This document shows positions 6,676 to 15,134 of a DNA stretch of 64,000 bases, piece after piece; the first letter of the stretch is position 1; every line of letters begins with the position of its first letter. The position numbers and the translations under genes are program-made. The notes beneath the pieces were generated by a model, which saw nothing but the letters and a program-made list of their open reading frames with translations, had not been told where the DNA came from and ran no database searches. Where the stretch lies: contig NZ_JBMNUS010000001.1 in assembly GCF_050946405.1 (NCBI RefSeq), forward strand, positions 1-64,000. The letters are read 5' to 3'. Source of the stretch: Pseudochelatococcus sp050946405 (lineage in GTDB: Bacteria > Pseudomonadota > Alphaproteobacteria > Rhizobiales > Beijerinckiaceae).

Positions 6676-7794
6676 TCAGGAGAGATTGCCGGCGAAATCC
6701 TCAAAGCCGAACTCCCTGACGACATCCAGCGTGCCGTCGAGCTGGCGAACGACGATCGACGGCATCTTGACGCCGTTGAACCAGTTCTTCTTGACCATCG
6801 TATAACCGGCCGCATCCTCGATGGACAGCCTGTCGCCGGCCTGAAGCGGCGCCTCGAAGCTGAACTCGCCGAAGATATCGCCGGCAAGGCACGACTTGCC
6901 GCACACCTGATAGATGTGCGCGCCGTCGTTCGGCTTCATCTTCGCGCTCAGCCGGTAGATCAGCAGGTCGAGCATGTGCGCCTCGACCGAGCTGTCGACG
7001 ATGGCGAGGTTCTTGCCGTTGAACAGGGTGTCGAGCACCGTCACCTCCAGCGTGGTGCTGTTGGTGATGGCGGCCTCGCCGGGCTCCAGATAGACCTGCA
7101 CGCCGAACCTGTCGGCGAACGCCTTCAACCGGTCCGCGAAGGCATCGACCGGATAGCCCTCGCCGGTGAAATGGATGCCGCCGCCGAGGCTCACCCAGTC
7201 GAGCCGTCCGAGCAGCGCGCCGTAGCGCGCCTCGATCTCCCCCAGCATCCGGTCGAACAGCGGGAAATCGGCATTCTCGCAATTGTTGTGAATCATGAAG
7301 CCGGAGATCCGCTCCATCACGGCTTCCACTTTCTCCACGTCCCATTCGCCCAGACGGCTGAAGGGGCGCGCGGGATCGGCCAGCGTGAAGCCGGAGCTGC
7401 TGACGCCGGGATTGACCCGCAGGCCCTGCCGCACGCCGCGCGCCGCCGCCCGCGCCGAAAAGCGCGTGAGCTGCCCGATGGAGTTGAAAATGATCTTGTC
7501 GGCCTGCGCGAGAACCCCGTCGATCTCGTGATCGGCATAAGCCACGCTGTAGGCATGGGTTTCGCCGCCGAATTTCTCGCGGCCCAAACGTGCCTCGTAC
7601 AGCGAGGAAGACGTCGTCCCGTCCATGTACTCGCGCATCAGATCGAACACCGACCAGGTGGCAAAGCATTTCAAAGCCAGCAAAGCTTTTGCCCCGGACC
7701 TCTCGCGCAATCTGGCTATTACTTCCATATTGCGAAGAAGTTTTTCCTTATCTATCAGGTAATACGGTGTCCGGATATCCGATCTGCGGTTCAA
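6676..7794 (-). CDS. nspC: Carboxynorspermidine decarboxylase NspC
   Basis: This 372-residue PLP enzyme (alanine-racemase fold) removes the carboxyl group from carboxyspermidine or carboxynorspermidine. Visible features are TPYYLIDKEKLLRN at the N-terminus, ALLALKCFATW with the PLP lysine, HNNCENAD, SLGGGIHFTGEGY, EPGEA and the C-terminal VCGKSCLAGD. I chose TTG at 7794 because it is preceded by AAGGA at 7-nt spacing and gives the length of characterised Vibrio NspC (about 377). The longer frame from a TTG at 7869 has no ribosome-binding site. It is the first gene of the operon with the dehydrogenase. Confidence 0.9.
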   Translation of the reverse strand: MNRRSDIRTPYYLIDKEKLLRNMEVIARLRERSGAKALLALKCFATWSVFDLMREYMDGTTSSSLYEARLGREKFGGETHAYSVAYADHEIDGVLAQADKIIFNSIGQLTRFSARAAARGVRQGLRVNPGVSSSGFTLADPARPFSRLGEWDVEKVEAVMERISGFMIHNNCENADFPLFDRMLGEIEARYGALLGRLDWVSLGGGIHFTGEGYPVDAFADRLKAFADRFGVQVYLEPGEAAITNSTTLEVTVLDTLFNGKNLAIVDSSVEAHMLDLLIYRLSAKMKPNDGAHIYQVCGKSCLAGDIFGEFSFEAPLQAGDRLSIEDAAGYTMVKKNWFNGVKMPSIVVRQLDGTLDVVREFGFEDFAGNLS

Positions 7795-8294
7795 TTCCAC
7801 ATCCTTGCGGTTGAGAAGTGTTGCGGCGCACAAGGCCGCTTTTTGCCTGTTCTGGAGAAGATCCAGCAAGCGCAGCCGCTGTTTTATATTCCAATCGCCT
7901 GAAACTCAAGGACGAATTGAAAAACAGCCCGTGAGGCCCGCGAAACGGGCCTTGCGCCGGGTTCATCAAATGCGGAGAAGAGATCGGGAGGGGGAGATCC
8001 GTCGCATCCAGATGGCCCGACTTGCGCCCTGCCGAAGGGGCTGGGGGGCTATGAAACTCGGCACAGCGAACAGCCGGGCCACCTGGATGACGATGCCGAC
8101 TATCGCGGGCGATTGGGGCGGCATCGCGGCGAAGCCTTGCCCGCGACGGGGCAATATCGGGGCATTTCACCGCCGCATCCGGCGCATCATGGCGGGGCGC
8201 TTTGGCGCTTGCATGTGGCCGCCGCGACGGCCATCATGACAGCGGTGAGACAGCGACACCCTTGATGCCGTCGTTTTCAGGGCGGGAGAGGCGA
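7795..8294. other. Divergent region nspC / DUF2794 gene, with possible nspC leader
   Basis: This 500-bp region has no convincing gene. On the nspC side, a minus-strand hairpin (GGCCCG, loop TTTCG, CGGGCC; bases 7935-7951) is followed ten bases later by TTTTT. That resembles an attenuator about 130 nt upstream of the TTG start. Polyamine biosynthesis genes of Alphaproteobacteria can carry regulatory leaders, but I cannot assign this to a known class. Bases 7960-8290 show nothing else recognisable. Confidence 0.4.
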
Positions 8295-8723
8295 TTGAGC
8301 GGGACGGACGGCGAGGATGCCGGACAAGACGAGGATTCGCAGGGCAGTCGCCGGGCGGAGACCGGCGGCGCGGTCGTATCCCTGAGGGCGCGCGCGGAAG
8401 CGCCGCCGCCCATGGCGGCAGAGCCCTCCGCGGTCACTTTCGACCAGGGCGAACTACGGCTGATCTTCGGGCTTTACGGACGCAAGGTCGCCGGCGGGGA
8501 ATGGCGCGACTACGCTCTGGATTTCCTGCGCGACAGGGCGGTGTTTTCCATATACCGGCGCTCGTCCGAAGTGCCGCTTTACAGAGTCGAGAAGACGCCG
8601 CGCCTTGCGCGCAAACAGGGGCAATATGCCGCAATCGCGGCTTCCGGCCTCATTCTCAAGCGCGGGGCGGATCTCGCCCGCGTGCTCGCGGCGCTGGACC
8701 GACCTCTGAAGATCGTGCGCTGA
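8295..8723 (+). CDS. DUF2794 domain protein
   Basis: The conserved part runs from VTFDQGELRLIFGLYGRKVA through GEWRDYALDF, RDRAVFSIYRRSSE, PLYRVEKTPRLARKQGQY and ASGLILKRG to a basic C-terminus. This is the DUF2794 family of small cytosolic proteins found widely in Alphaproteobacteria, with no assigned function. The N-terminal 45 residues are low-complexity and unconserved. I used TTG at 8295 because GGAGAGG lies just upstream. ATG at 8265 and 8202 are in frame alternatives without ribosome-binding sites. It stands alone, divergent from nspC and 190 bases before the glycosyltransferase pair. Confidence 0.85.
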   Translation: MSGTDGEDAGQDEDSQGSRRAETGGAVVSLRARAEAPPPMAAEPSAVTFDQGELRLIFGLYGRKVAGGEWRDYALDFLRDRAVFSIYRRSSEVPLYRVEKTPRLARKQGQYAAIAASGLILKRGADLARVLAALDRPLKIVR

Positions 8724-8914
8724 CGCACGCATCCGCAGCAACCGAAAAATCGATTCAACCAAGGATACCACGCGGCCGGCGCAATAACCGGTCGAGGGCG
8801 TACAGCGCCCTTTACATGCCGTGTGCTTCATATTATTAGCAATATAATGGATGCAGCGTGAATCTCAAATAATTAATACGTGATTCAGGCATCATTTCAG
8901 GTGGAGATGTTTTT

Positions 8915-9865
8915 ATGTCTTTAAGTGGAAACAATAGCGATTACCACAAAATCGCTGTCCTCCTGCCCTGTTACAATGAAGCCGCATCGATCAACTCCGT
9001 GGTGGAGAGTTTTCGAAAAGCTCTGCCTCACGCTGTCATTTATGTTTACGATAACAACTCTTCCGACGATACCGCCGACATCGCGCGCCGGGCCGGCGCG
9101 ACCGTCAGACGCGAGACGCGGCAGGGCAAGGGCAACGTGCTGCGGCGGATGTTCGCCGACATCGAGGCGGATATCTACGTTCTGGCCGATGGCGACGGCA
9201 CCTATGACGCCAGTGCCGCGCCGATGCTGATCGACAGGCTGATCGAGGATCGGCTGGATCTCGTCAACGGCTCCCGCGTTTCGACGGCCTCGCATGCGTA
9301 CAGGCCCGGGCACAAGCTGGGCAACTACGTGTTGACGAAGCTCGTCAGCGTCATCTTCGGGCGTCAATTCCAGGACATGCTTTCGGGCTACAAGGTTTTT
9401 TCGCGCCGTTTCGTCAAATCCTTCCCTGCTCTGTCGCGCGGTTTCGAAACCGAGACGGAACTGGCCGTTCACGCGCTCGAACTGCGCATGCCGTGCACGG
9501 AGGTGGAGACGGAATATGGCGAGCGGCCGGCGAACTCAACCAGCAAGCTGCGCACCTATCGCGACGGTTTTCGCATCCTGATGCTGATCGCCAAACTGGT
9601 GAAGGACGAACGGCCGCTGTGGTTCTTCGGCTTCCTGGGTCTGCTCGGCATGGGGATCGGCGTCGGCTTCGGCGTGTCGGTCATCGGGGAATATCTCGCG
9701 ACCGGGCTGGTGCCGCGCCTGCCGACGGCCGTGCTGAGCATCGGCCTCGTGCTTACCGGTATCATATCCTTCTTTACCGGCATGATGCTCGACATGCTCA
9801 CGCAAAGCCGGCAGGAGATCAAGCGCCTCGCCTACCTTTCCCTGCCCCCGCTGCCGGCGGAATGA
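8915..9865 (+). CDS. Family 2 glycosyltransferase with C-terminal membrane segments (GtrB/DPM1-like)
   Basis: This 316-residue protein has a GT-A domain: VLLPCYNEAASINSVV, YDNNSSDDTADIARR, TRQGKGNVLRRM, the nucleotide/metal site LADGDGTYD and DMLSGYKVFSRRFVKSFP. Two hydrophobic spans follow near residues 235-260 and 275-295. The arrangement is that of polyprenyl-phosphate sugar transferases such as GtrB and dolichol-phosphate mannose synthase, which load a sugar onto a lipid carrier at the inner membrane. The ATG at 8915 follows GGTGGAG. The stop is one base from the next ATG, so both genes must act together. Upstream, 8724-8914 is unusually AT-rich and contains TATAAT at 8843. The sugar is unknown. 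Confidence 0.85.
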   Translation: MSLSGNNSDYHKIAVLLPCYNEAASINSVVESFRKALPHAVIYVYDNNSSDDTADIARRAGATVRRETRQGKGNVLRRMFADIEADIYVLADGDGTYDASAAPMLIDRLIEDRLDLVNGSRVSTASHAYRPGHKLGNYVLTKLVSVIFGRQFQDMLSGYKVFSRRFVKSFPALSRGFETETELAVHALELRMPCTEVETEYGERPANSTSKLRTYRDGFRILMLIAKLVKDERPLWFFGFLGLLGMGIGVGFGVSVIGEYLATGLVPRLPTAVLSIGLVLTGIISFFTGMMLDMLTQSRQEIKRLAYLSLPPLPAE

Positions 9866-9866
9866 C

Positions 9867-11918
9867 ATGAGCGGATCGTCGTCGTCGCCACGGGATCGCC
9901 AATCCTGGCGGTCCGACCTTGCGATCGCCGTCCTGGTATGGCTGGTCGCGGCAACCGGCCTGTCCGTCTTCACCTGGTGGCGCGGGCAGGACATCAACTA
10001 CGACCTGATGAACTATCACAGGTTCACCACCGCGGCCGCGCTGTCGGAGGAGCCGTTCCGCCATATCGCCGGTTTGCAGCAGTTCCTCAATCCGTTTCTC
10101 TATCTGCCGCATTTCGTGCTCAACGCCATGATGTCGCCGTTCAGGGCGGCGGTGGCCATCACCTGGATTCAGGCGCTCAACATTCCGCTGCTCTACATCA
10201 TGAGCCTTCTGGTTCTGAAGGGCGCGGACATATCCCTGCCGGCGCGCCGCGTCATGGCGCTTCTCGGGGCCGCGGCCGGCGTGTTCGGGCCGATGTTCCT
10301 GACGGAAACGGGCAGCTCCTTCGCCGACAGCCTGGCGTCGCTGCCGATTCTGGCCGGCCTGTGCCTGCTGCTGATCGCGACCGACACGCCCGATCGGCGC
10401 ACGGCGCTGTTGTTCGGCGCGGGTTTGCTGTTCGGCGTATCGGTCGGTCTGAAGTTGACCAACGCGGGTTTCGCCCTCGGTGCCGTCGTCGCCCTGCTGG
10501 CCATCGCCGGCTGGCGCGCGCGGTTCCCCGCCTTCGCCGCTCTTGCGTCGGGCGGCGCGCTCGGCGGCGTGATGGCCAACGGCTACTGGAGCCATCAACT
10601 CTGGCGCCATTTCGGCAGTCCGATTTTTCCCTTCTATAACAGCATCTTCAAATCCCCCTTCTACCCGCCGGAGAATACGGTCGACCGCCGCTTTCTGCCC
10701 GAGGGCCTGGCGGATGCGCTCTCCTATCCTTTCCAGTGGGTCGTCGGGCTGCATCCGTCTTCGGAACTGCCCTTCCGGGACCTGCGCTTCGCGGTGCTGT
10801 CCGTTCTGCTGGTCGCGCTGCTGGCCGTTTCGCTGTGGCGTGTCGCAAGGGCGCAAGCCGGCGGGATATCGCAAGGGACTTTGCCCGCAGCCGCGTCTTT
10901 CCGCGGAAGGTCTGCCGCCCTGGTGCTGTTCAGCGTGACGGGCTACGGGCTGTGGATCGGCCTGTTCGCCATCCAGCGCTACCTGACGCCCATCGAACTC
11001 ATCGCCGGGCCGGCGCTGATCGCCATGCTTGTGCTCCTGCGTATTCCGGCGCGGGTGCTGGCGGTGGCGGCGGGTTCGCTGATGATCGCGATCGGCGCGT
11101 GGACCAGACCGAGCGATTTCGGTCATTCCGTCTGGACCTATGACGTAACCCGCACCCATCTGCCGGCGGAAATTCTGGACTCGAACGGCATCTTTCTGCT
11201 TCTCGGCGATCCGACGACCTACGTGATCGCCGATTTCGGCGACCGGACGCGCTTCTTCAACATCGGCATGATCCCCGATCCCGGCAACCGGATGGGCGAC
11301 CTGTTCCGGGATGCGCTGGCCCGTCATGACGGACCGGTCTACTCCATTCAGGGCGAACCGATGTCGAAGCGCACGCTGGATTTCCTCAACGCCTTCCGCT
11401 TGCGTCAGGATGGCATCGACTGCCGTCATTTCGGGACGGACATCGGGGCGCGTGTCGTGGGGCTCGGCCTTTGCTCCGTCACCGCCAACCCGCGCGCGAC
11501 GGACACCACGGCCATGACCTATCCGCTCGGCCGGGTCATTGCCTTCGCCGGGCCGCATCGAAACAGCGTTTTCTACGAAGTTTCCGGTTGGGGCGCGGAA
11601 ACGGCGGCGGGACGGGCCTGGGCGCAGGACGCGAGAAGCGTTCGCATGCACTTCGAAATCGCCGACCGCCCGCCGCCGCGCATGCTGGCAACCATGCGCT
11701 TTGCCGCGCCCGTCGACCGCTGTAACATCGAGATCGCCCTCAACAAGATCGAGATCAAGGCCGATTTCGAGCGCGGCGACTGCATCGATGACGTATTGTC
11801 GTTCTCCGTCAGCGATAACATGATCGCGCCTTCGGGCGAGTTCGATCTTCATTTCAGCCTGAAACACCCGGTCAGCGCGCCTGTCATCGCCAGCACGTTT
11901 CGTCTGGTGCCCCGATAG
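9867..11918 (+). CDS. Large polytopic membrane protein, possible GT-C-type glycosyltransferase
   Basis: This 683-residue protein starts right after the GT2 stop. Roughly nine hydrophobic segments fall between residues 17 and 415, followed by a soluble C-terminal part of about 250 residues. The first periplasmic loop carries acidic residues (GQDINYDLMNYH), as GT-C enzymes do for their catalytic Asp. GT-C enzymes take sugar from polyprenyl phosphate and add it to an envelope acceptor outside the inner membrane, which fits the GT2 partner. I do not recognise a named family (GT87/DUF2029 is possible), so the assignment rests on topology and coupling. Codon use is normal for the window. Confidence 0.6.
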   Translation: MSGSSSSPRDRQSWRSDLAIAVLVWLVAATGLSVFTWWRGQDINYDLMNYHRFTTAAALSEEPFRHIAGLQQFLNPFLYLPHFVLNAMMSPFRAAVAITWIQALNIPLLYIMSLLVLKGADISLPARRVMALLGAAAGVFGPMFLTETGSSFADSLASLPILAGLCLLLIATDTPDRRTALLFGAGLLFGVSVGLKLTNAGFALGAVVALLAIAGWRARFPAFAALASGGALGGVMANGYWSHQLWRHFGSPIFPFYNSIFKSPFYPPENTVDRRFLPEGLADALSYPFQWVVGLHPSSELPFRDLRFAVLSVLLVALLAVSLWRVARAQAGGISQGTLPAAASFRGRSAALVLFSVTGYGLWIGLFAIQRYLTPIELIAGPALIAMLVLLRIPARVLAVAAGSLMIAIGAWTRPSDFGHSVWTYDVTRTHLPAEILDSNGIFLLLGDPTTYVIADFGDRTRFFNIGMIPDPGNRMGDLFRDALARHDGPVYSIQGEPMSKRTLDFLNAFRLRQDGIDCRHFGTDIGARVVGLGLCSVTANPRATDTTAMTYPLGRVIAFAGPHRNSVFYEVSGWGAETAAGRAWAQDARSVRMHFEIADRPPPRMLATMRFAAPVDRCNIEIALNKIEIKADFERGDCIDDVLSFSVSDNMIAPSGEFDLHFSLKHPVSAPVIASTFRLVPR

Positions 11919-12139
11919 CGCTGGAAGCACCGCTGTTTCGCGCGCGCTGAAAAATGCGTGCCGCGATGCGGTGTTTCAGGCGCATCTTGCGGAGCGGCGC
12001 GATCCGGTGTTTTATCCCCTTTATCGATCGTATGAATCAAATATCCGCGTGCTTCCCTGAAGGTCTGCGTTGGCGGGGCTGGAAAAAGCCCGGCGCCGCA
12101 TGCATTCTGTCGATCCCGCGTCACGCTTCTGGAGTCACA

Positions 12140-13198
12140 ATGTCGATACAATATCGCAAGCTCGGCCGCACGGACCTCACCATTCCCAGCATCACGCTCG
12201 GCACCATGACGTGGGGCGAGCAGAACACCGAGGCGGAAGGCCACGCCCAGCTCGATTACGCTCTGGAGCGCGGCATCAATTTTCTCGACACGGCGGAATT
12301 GTATTCCATTCCGCCCAAGCCCGAGACGCAGGGCAGCACCGAGCGCATCATCGGCACCTGGTTCAAGGCGCGCGCCAACCGCGACAAGGTCATTCTGGCG
12401 ACGAAGGTGGCCGGGCGCTCGCCCAACACCTGGTTCCGCGACGATGGTTCGCCGACAGAGCTGAACCGCAAGCAGATTTTCGAAGCGGTGGACAAGAGCC
12501 TCTCCCGCTTGCAGACCGACTACATCGATCTCTACCAGCTTCATTTTCCCGATCGCGCCGTCTCGACTTTCGGCTCGGTGCCGACCATTTTTCAAGACAC
12601 GCGCAACACGGTTCGGGAAAATCCGATTCCCGAAATCCTCGATGTACTCGATGATCTCGTGAAAACCGGCAAGGTGCGCTACATCGGCGTTTCGAATGAA
12701 TCGCCATGGGGCCTGATGACGTTCCTGCATCACGCCGAGGTCCGTGGCCAGGCGCGCGTGCAGTCGATCCAGAACGCCTATTCGCTCGTCAACCGGGTAT
12801 TCGAAACGGGGCTTGCCGAAATCTCCCTGCGAGAAGACATCGGCATGCTGGCCTATTCACCGCTGGCGCAGGGCTACCTCACCGGCAAGTATCGCGATGG
12901 CGCGCTGCCGGAGCGGTCCCGCAAGCGCCTCTTCGACCGCCTGCAACGCTACGAGAAGCCCGGCGCGGAAACGGCCATCAACGCCTATCTCGATCTGGCT
13001 GCGGAACTCGGCATCGATGCGGCGCAATTCGCGATCGCCTTCGTGCATACGCGCCCGTTCATTGCATCGACGATCATCGGCGCGACGTCGATCGCACAGT
13101 TGAAGGCCGATATCGACGCGGCCGACATCGCCATCACACCGGAGATCGAGGAGCGCATCAACGCGATCCATCAGCGCAACAGCAACCCCTGCCCCTGA
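12140..13198 (+). CDS. Aldo/keto reductase (Tas-like)
   Basis: This 352-residue NADPH-dependent reductase has a TIM-barrel. Visible are YRKLGRTDLTIPSITLGTMTWG, the catalytic Asp/Tyr pair in FLDTAELYSIPP, the Lys in VILATKVAG, DYIDLYQLHFPDR and the late AQFAIAFVHTRPFIASTIIGA cofactor loop. The long insert after strand 3 and the PPKPETQGSTE block place it in the Tas subgroup. Tas of E. coli can complement tyrosine auxotrophy but its real substrate is uncertain. The ATG at 12140 follows GGAG. A longer reading from 11954 adds only unrelated sequence. It is monocistronic, with a strong hairpin at 13231-13272 downstream. Confidence 0.88.
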   Translation: MSIQYRKLGRTDLTIPSITLGTMTWGEQNTEAEGHAQLDYALERGINFLDTAELYSIPPKPETQGSTERIIGTWFKARANRDKVILATKVAGRSPNTWFRDDGSPTELNRKQIFEAVDKSLSRLQTDYIDLYQLHFPDRAVSTFGSVPTIFQDTRNTVRENPIPEILDVLDDLVKTGKVRYIGVSNESPWGLMTFLHHAEVRGQARVQSIQNAYSLVNRVFETGLAEISLREDIGMLAYSPLAQGYLTGKYRDGALPERSRKRLFDRLQRYEKPGAETAINAYLDLAAELGIDAAQFAIAFVHTRPFIASTIIGATSIAQLKADIDAADIAITPEIEERINAIHQRNSNPCP

Positions 13199-13230
13199 CG
13201 CCCCCTCCCCGACCGGTGCGCCTGCTCGCG

Positions 13231-13272
13231 TCAACCGCTTTTCGACGGGCATACCCTTCGAAAAGCGGTTGA
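13231..13272 (+). terminator. Hairpin downstream of the aldo/keto reductase
   Basis: TCAACCGCTTTTCGA pairs perfectly with TCGAAAAGCGGTTGA (15 bp), and GGG/CCC can extend inside the 12-nt loop. It is followed by no T-run, so Rho-independent termination is uncertain. It separates the reductase from the YkvA-like gene. Confidence 0.5.
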
Positions 13273-13353
13273 GCCGCCAAATCGTCAAGGCTCACCTTGC
13301 CTTGCGGGCACGCCTCCCCCATGTCATGCACGGCATTCGAGGAGACCGCCGGA

Positions 13354-13740
13354 ATGGAAGACCTGTTTTCCCGCCAGTTGACGAAGCAGGAAATGGACGC
13401 GATGCGCCGCACTGCGCGCGAGGAGGAGCGTGTTACACGCTCCTTCTGGAAGGCGCTGCGGCGCGTTATCCATAACGCGCCGTTCGCCGAGGATCTCGTC
13501 GCGGCCTTCTTCTGCGTGAAGGACCCTCACACACCGGCGCGGGTGCGCTATTTGCTGCTCGGCGCGCTGGGATACTTTATCCTGCCGCTCGATGCGGTGC
13601 CGGACATCCTGCCCCTTTTCGGCTACGGCGACGATATCGCCGTGCTCGCGGCGGCCTTCGGAGCGGTAGCGGGCGCCATCAAACCCGAGCATCGCGAACG
13701 TGCGCGAGAGGTTCTCGCCGACAGACAATCCATAAACTGA
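13354..13740 (+). CDS. YkvA-family (DUF1232) small membrane protein
   Basis: This 128-residue protein carries the DUF1232 core: ARVRYLLLGALGYFILPLDAVPDILPLFGYGDDIAVL, about residues 70-105. The Leu/Asp/Pro pattern PLDAVPD is diagnostic. DUF1232 proteins have one or two hydrophobic helices and no established biochemical role. The ATG at 13354 follows GAGGAGA at 8-nt spacing, which settles the start over in-frame ATGs at 13297 and 13321. The gene is convergent with ackA, from which a terminator-like hairpin separates it. Confidence 0.85.
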   Translation: MEDLFSRQLTKQEMDAMRRTAREEERVTRSFWKALRRVIHNAPFAEDLVAAFFCVKDPHTPARVRYLLLGALGYFILPLDAVPDILPLFGYGDDIAVLAAAFGAVAGAIKPEHRERAREVLADRQSIN

Positions 13741-13766
13741 GGCGGGCCGAAGCGGCCCGCCCGTTT
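13741..13766 (+). terminator. Terminator between the YkvA-like gene and ackA
   Basis: GGCGGGCC and GGCCCGCC (8 bp, loop GAAGC) begin directly at the stop codon of the YkvA-like gene and are followed by CGTTT. It probably serves the convergent pair. Confidence 0.5.
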
Positions 13767-13778
13767 CACGCCGGCGCT

Positions 13779-15029
13779 TCACGCGGCGGGACGCGTGCCC
13801 GCTCCGCCGTCGATCGAGAACGCCTGGATTTCCGGGGCCGCGAGGCCGAGCACGGTCAGCGTGTGTTCGGCGATCATGAGGCCCTCGTTGGTGCGCACGA
13901 TGTAGACGCGCACACGCGACAGAGGCGAGGAGATCAGGCGGGCGTTGCGGTGGTTGGCTTCCTCGTCGAGATCGATGCCGATCCACTGCATGCCTTGCAG
14001 CACGCGCTCGCGCACGCGCCAGGAGTTCTCGCCGATGCCGCCGCAGAACACCATCGCATCGAGGCCGTCGAGCGCCGCCGAAAGCGCGCCTACCTCACGG
14101 CGCACGCGGAACACGAAGTAGTCGATCGCCTCGCGCGCCTCGCGCTTGTCCGACGCTTCGAGGTCGCGCATGTCCTGCGAGATGCCGGAAAGGCCGAGAA
14201 GGCCGGATTTCGAATACAGGATCTCGCGGATTTCGGAGGACGACAGGCCCTTCTGATCCAGCAGGTAAAGCAGCACGCCGGCGTCCAGATTGCCGCAGCG
14301 GGTGCCCATCGGCAGGCCGTCGAGCGCCGAGAAACCCATCGTGGACGCGATGGAATGGCCGTAGCGCACCGCGCACATGGAAGCGCCGTTGCCCAGATGC
14401 GCGACGATCACGCGCCCTTCCGCGTCGAGCGGCGCGATCTGCCGCAGGCGGCGCGTGACATATTCATAGGATACGCCATGGAAGCCGTAGCGGCGCACGC
14501 CCTCGTTATAATACTCGCGCGGGATCGCGAACGTATCGTTGACGAAGGGGTGATTGCGGTGGAACGACGTGTCGAACACGGCCACCTGCGGCACGCCGGG
14601 GAACGCGGCCTGCGCGGCGCGGATGCCCGCGACGTTGTGCGGCTGGTGCAGGGGCGCCAGCGGCGTCAGCGATTCCAGCTCCGCGACCACCTCGTCGGTG
14701 ATCTGCACCGGCTTCGTGAAGCGCACGCCGCCGTGAACCACGCGATGGCCGACAGCCACAACCTGCGTGCCGGGGAACGTATCCTCGATCCACTTGAGAA
14801 TCAGATCGACGGCATGCGCATGATTCGCGATCGCGCCGCTGGCCTTGTCGAAATCCTTCTCGCCGAGCGACTGTCCTTCGCCGTCCTTGGCCGAGAAACG
14901 AGTGACCGAAGCGCCGAGGCCCTCGACCTGTCCCGTCGCCAGACTGACCGGCTTGCCTTCGGTAACGTCGAACACCACGAACTTGATGGAGGATGAGCCT
15001 GCATTCAGAACGATCAGGGTCTTGGACAT
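13779..15029 (-). CDS. ackA: Acetate kinase AckA
   Basis: AckA (416 residues) interconverts acyl phosphate plus ADP with acetate plus ATP. Motifs seen are LIVLNAGSSSIKF at the N-terminus, VGHRVVHGG, FDTSFH, VAHLGNGASMCAV, GFSALDGLPMGTRCGN and FCGGIGENS. All are in the acetate/propionate kinase order. It is the last gene of a minus-strand unit after the MaoC-Pta fusion, 105 bases away. The space holds a terminator-like hairpin, so ackA may be partly uncoupled. Neighbouring acyl-CoA functions leave open that it acts on longer acyl phosphates. Confidence 0.95.
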   Translation of the reverse strand: MSKTLIVLNAGSSSIKFVVFDVTEGKPVSLATGQVEGLGASVTRFSAKDGEGQSLGEKDFDKASGAIANHAHAVDLILKWIEDTFPGTQVVAVGHRVVHGGVRFTKPVQITDEVVAELESLTPLAPLHQPHNVAGIRAAQAAFPGVPQVAVFDTSFHRNHPFVNDTFAIPREYYNEGVRRYGFHGVSYEYVTRRLRQIAPLDAEGRVIVAHLGNGASMCAVRYGHSIASTMGFSALDGLPMGTRCGNLDAGVLLYLLDQKGLSSSEIREILYSKSGLLGLSGISQDMRDLEASDKREAREAIDYFVFRVRREVGALSAALDGLDAMVFCGGIGENSWRVRERVLQGMQWIGIDLDEEANHRNARLISSPLSRVRVYIVRTNEGLMIAEHTLTVLGLAAPEIQAFSIDGGAGTRPAA

Positions 15030-15095
15030 GGGATATCCTTTAGCAACGCGAAAGTGAGCGGCAGGGCTGAAGCATCTGCGATGGCCGGTGCACGG

Positions 15096-15126
15096 AAAAA
15101 GGGCCGGTTCCCATCGGAACCGGCCC
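15096..15126 (-). terminator. Intercistronic terminator-like hairpin between the maoC-pta fusion gene and ackA
   Basis: On the minus strand GGGCCGGTTCC, loop GATG and GGAACCGGCCC are followed by TTTTT. The 11-bp GC-rich stem plus T-run has the form of an intrinsic terminator, located inside what looks like one operon. It may lower ackA expression relative to the upstream genes. Confidence 0.6.
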
Positions 15127-15134
15127 CGATCGCA

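Noticed and set aside
9819..11930. 703-codon minus-strand frame opposite the polytopic membrane protein
   Set aside because: The plus-strand frame has coherent membrane segments, start signals and coupling with the GT2 gene; the opposite frame is an Arg/Gln-rich shadow.
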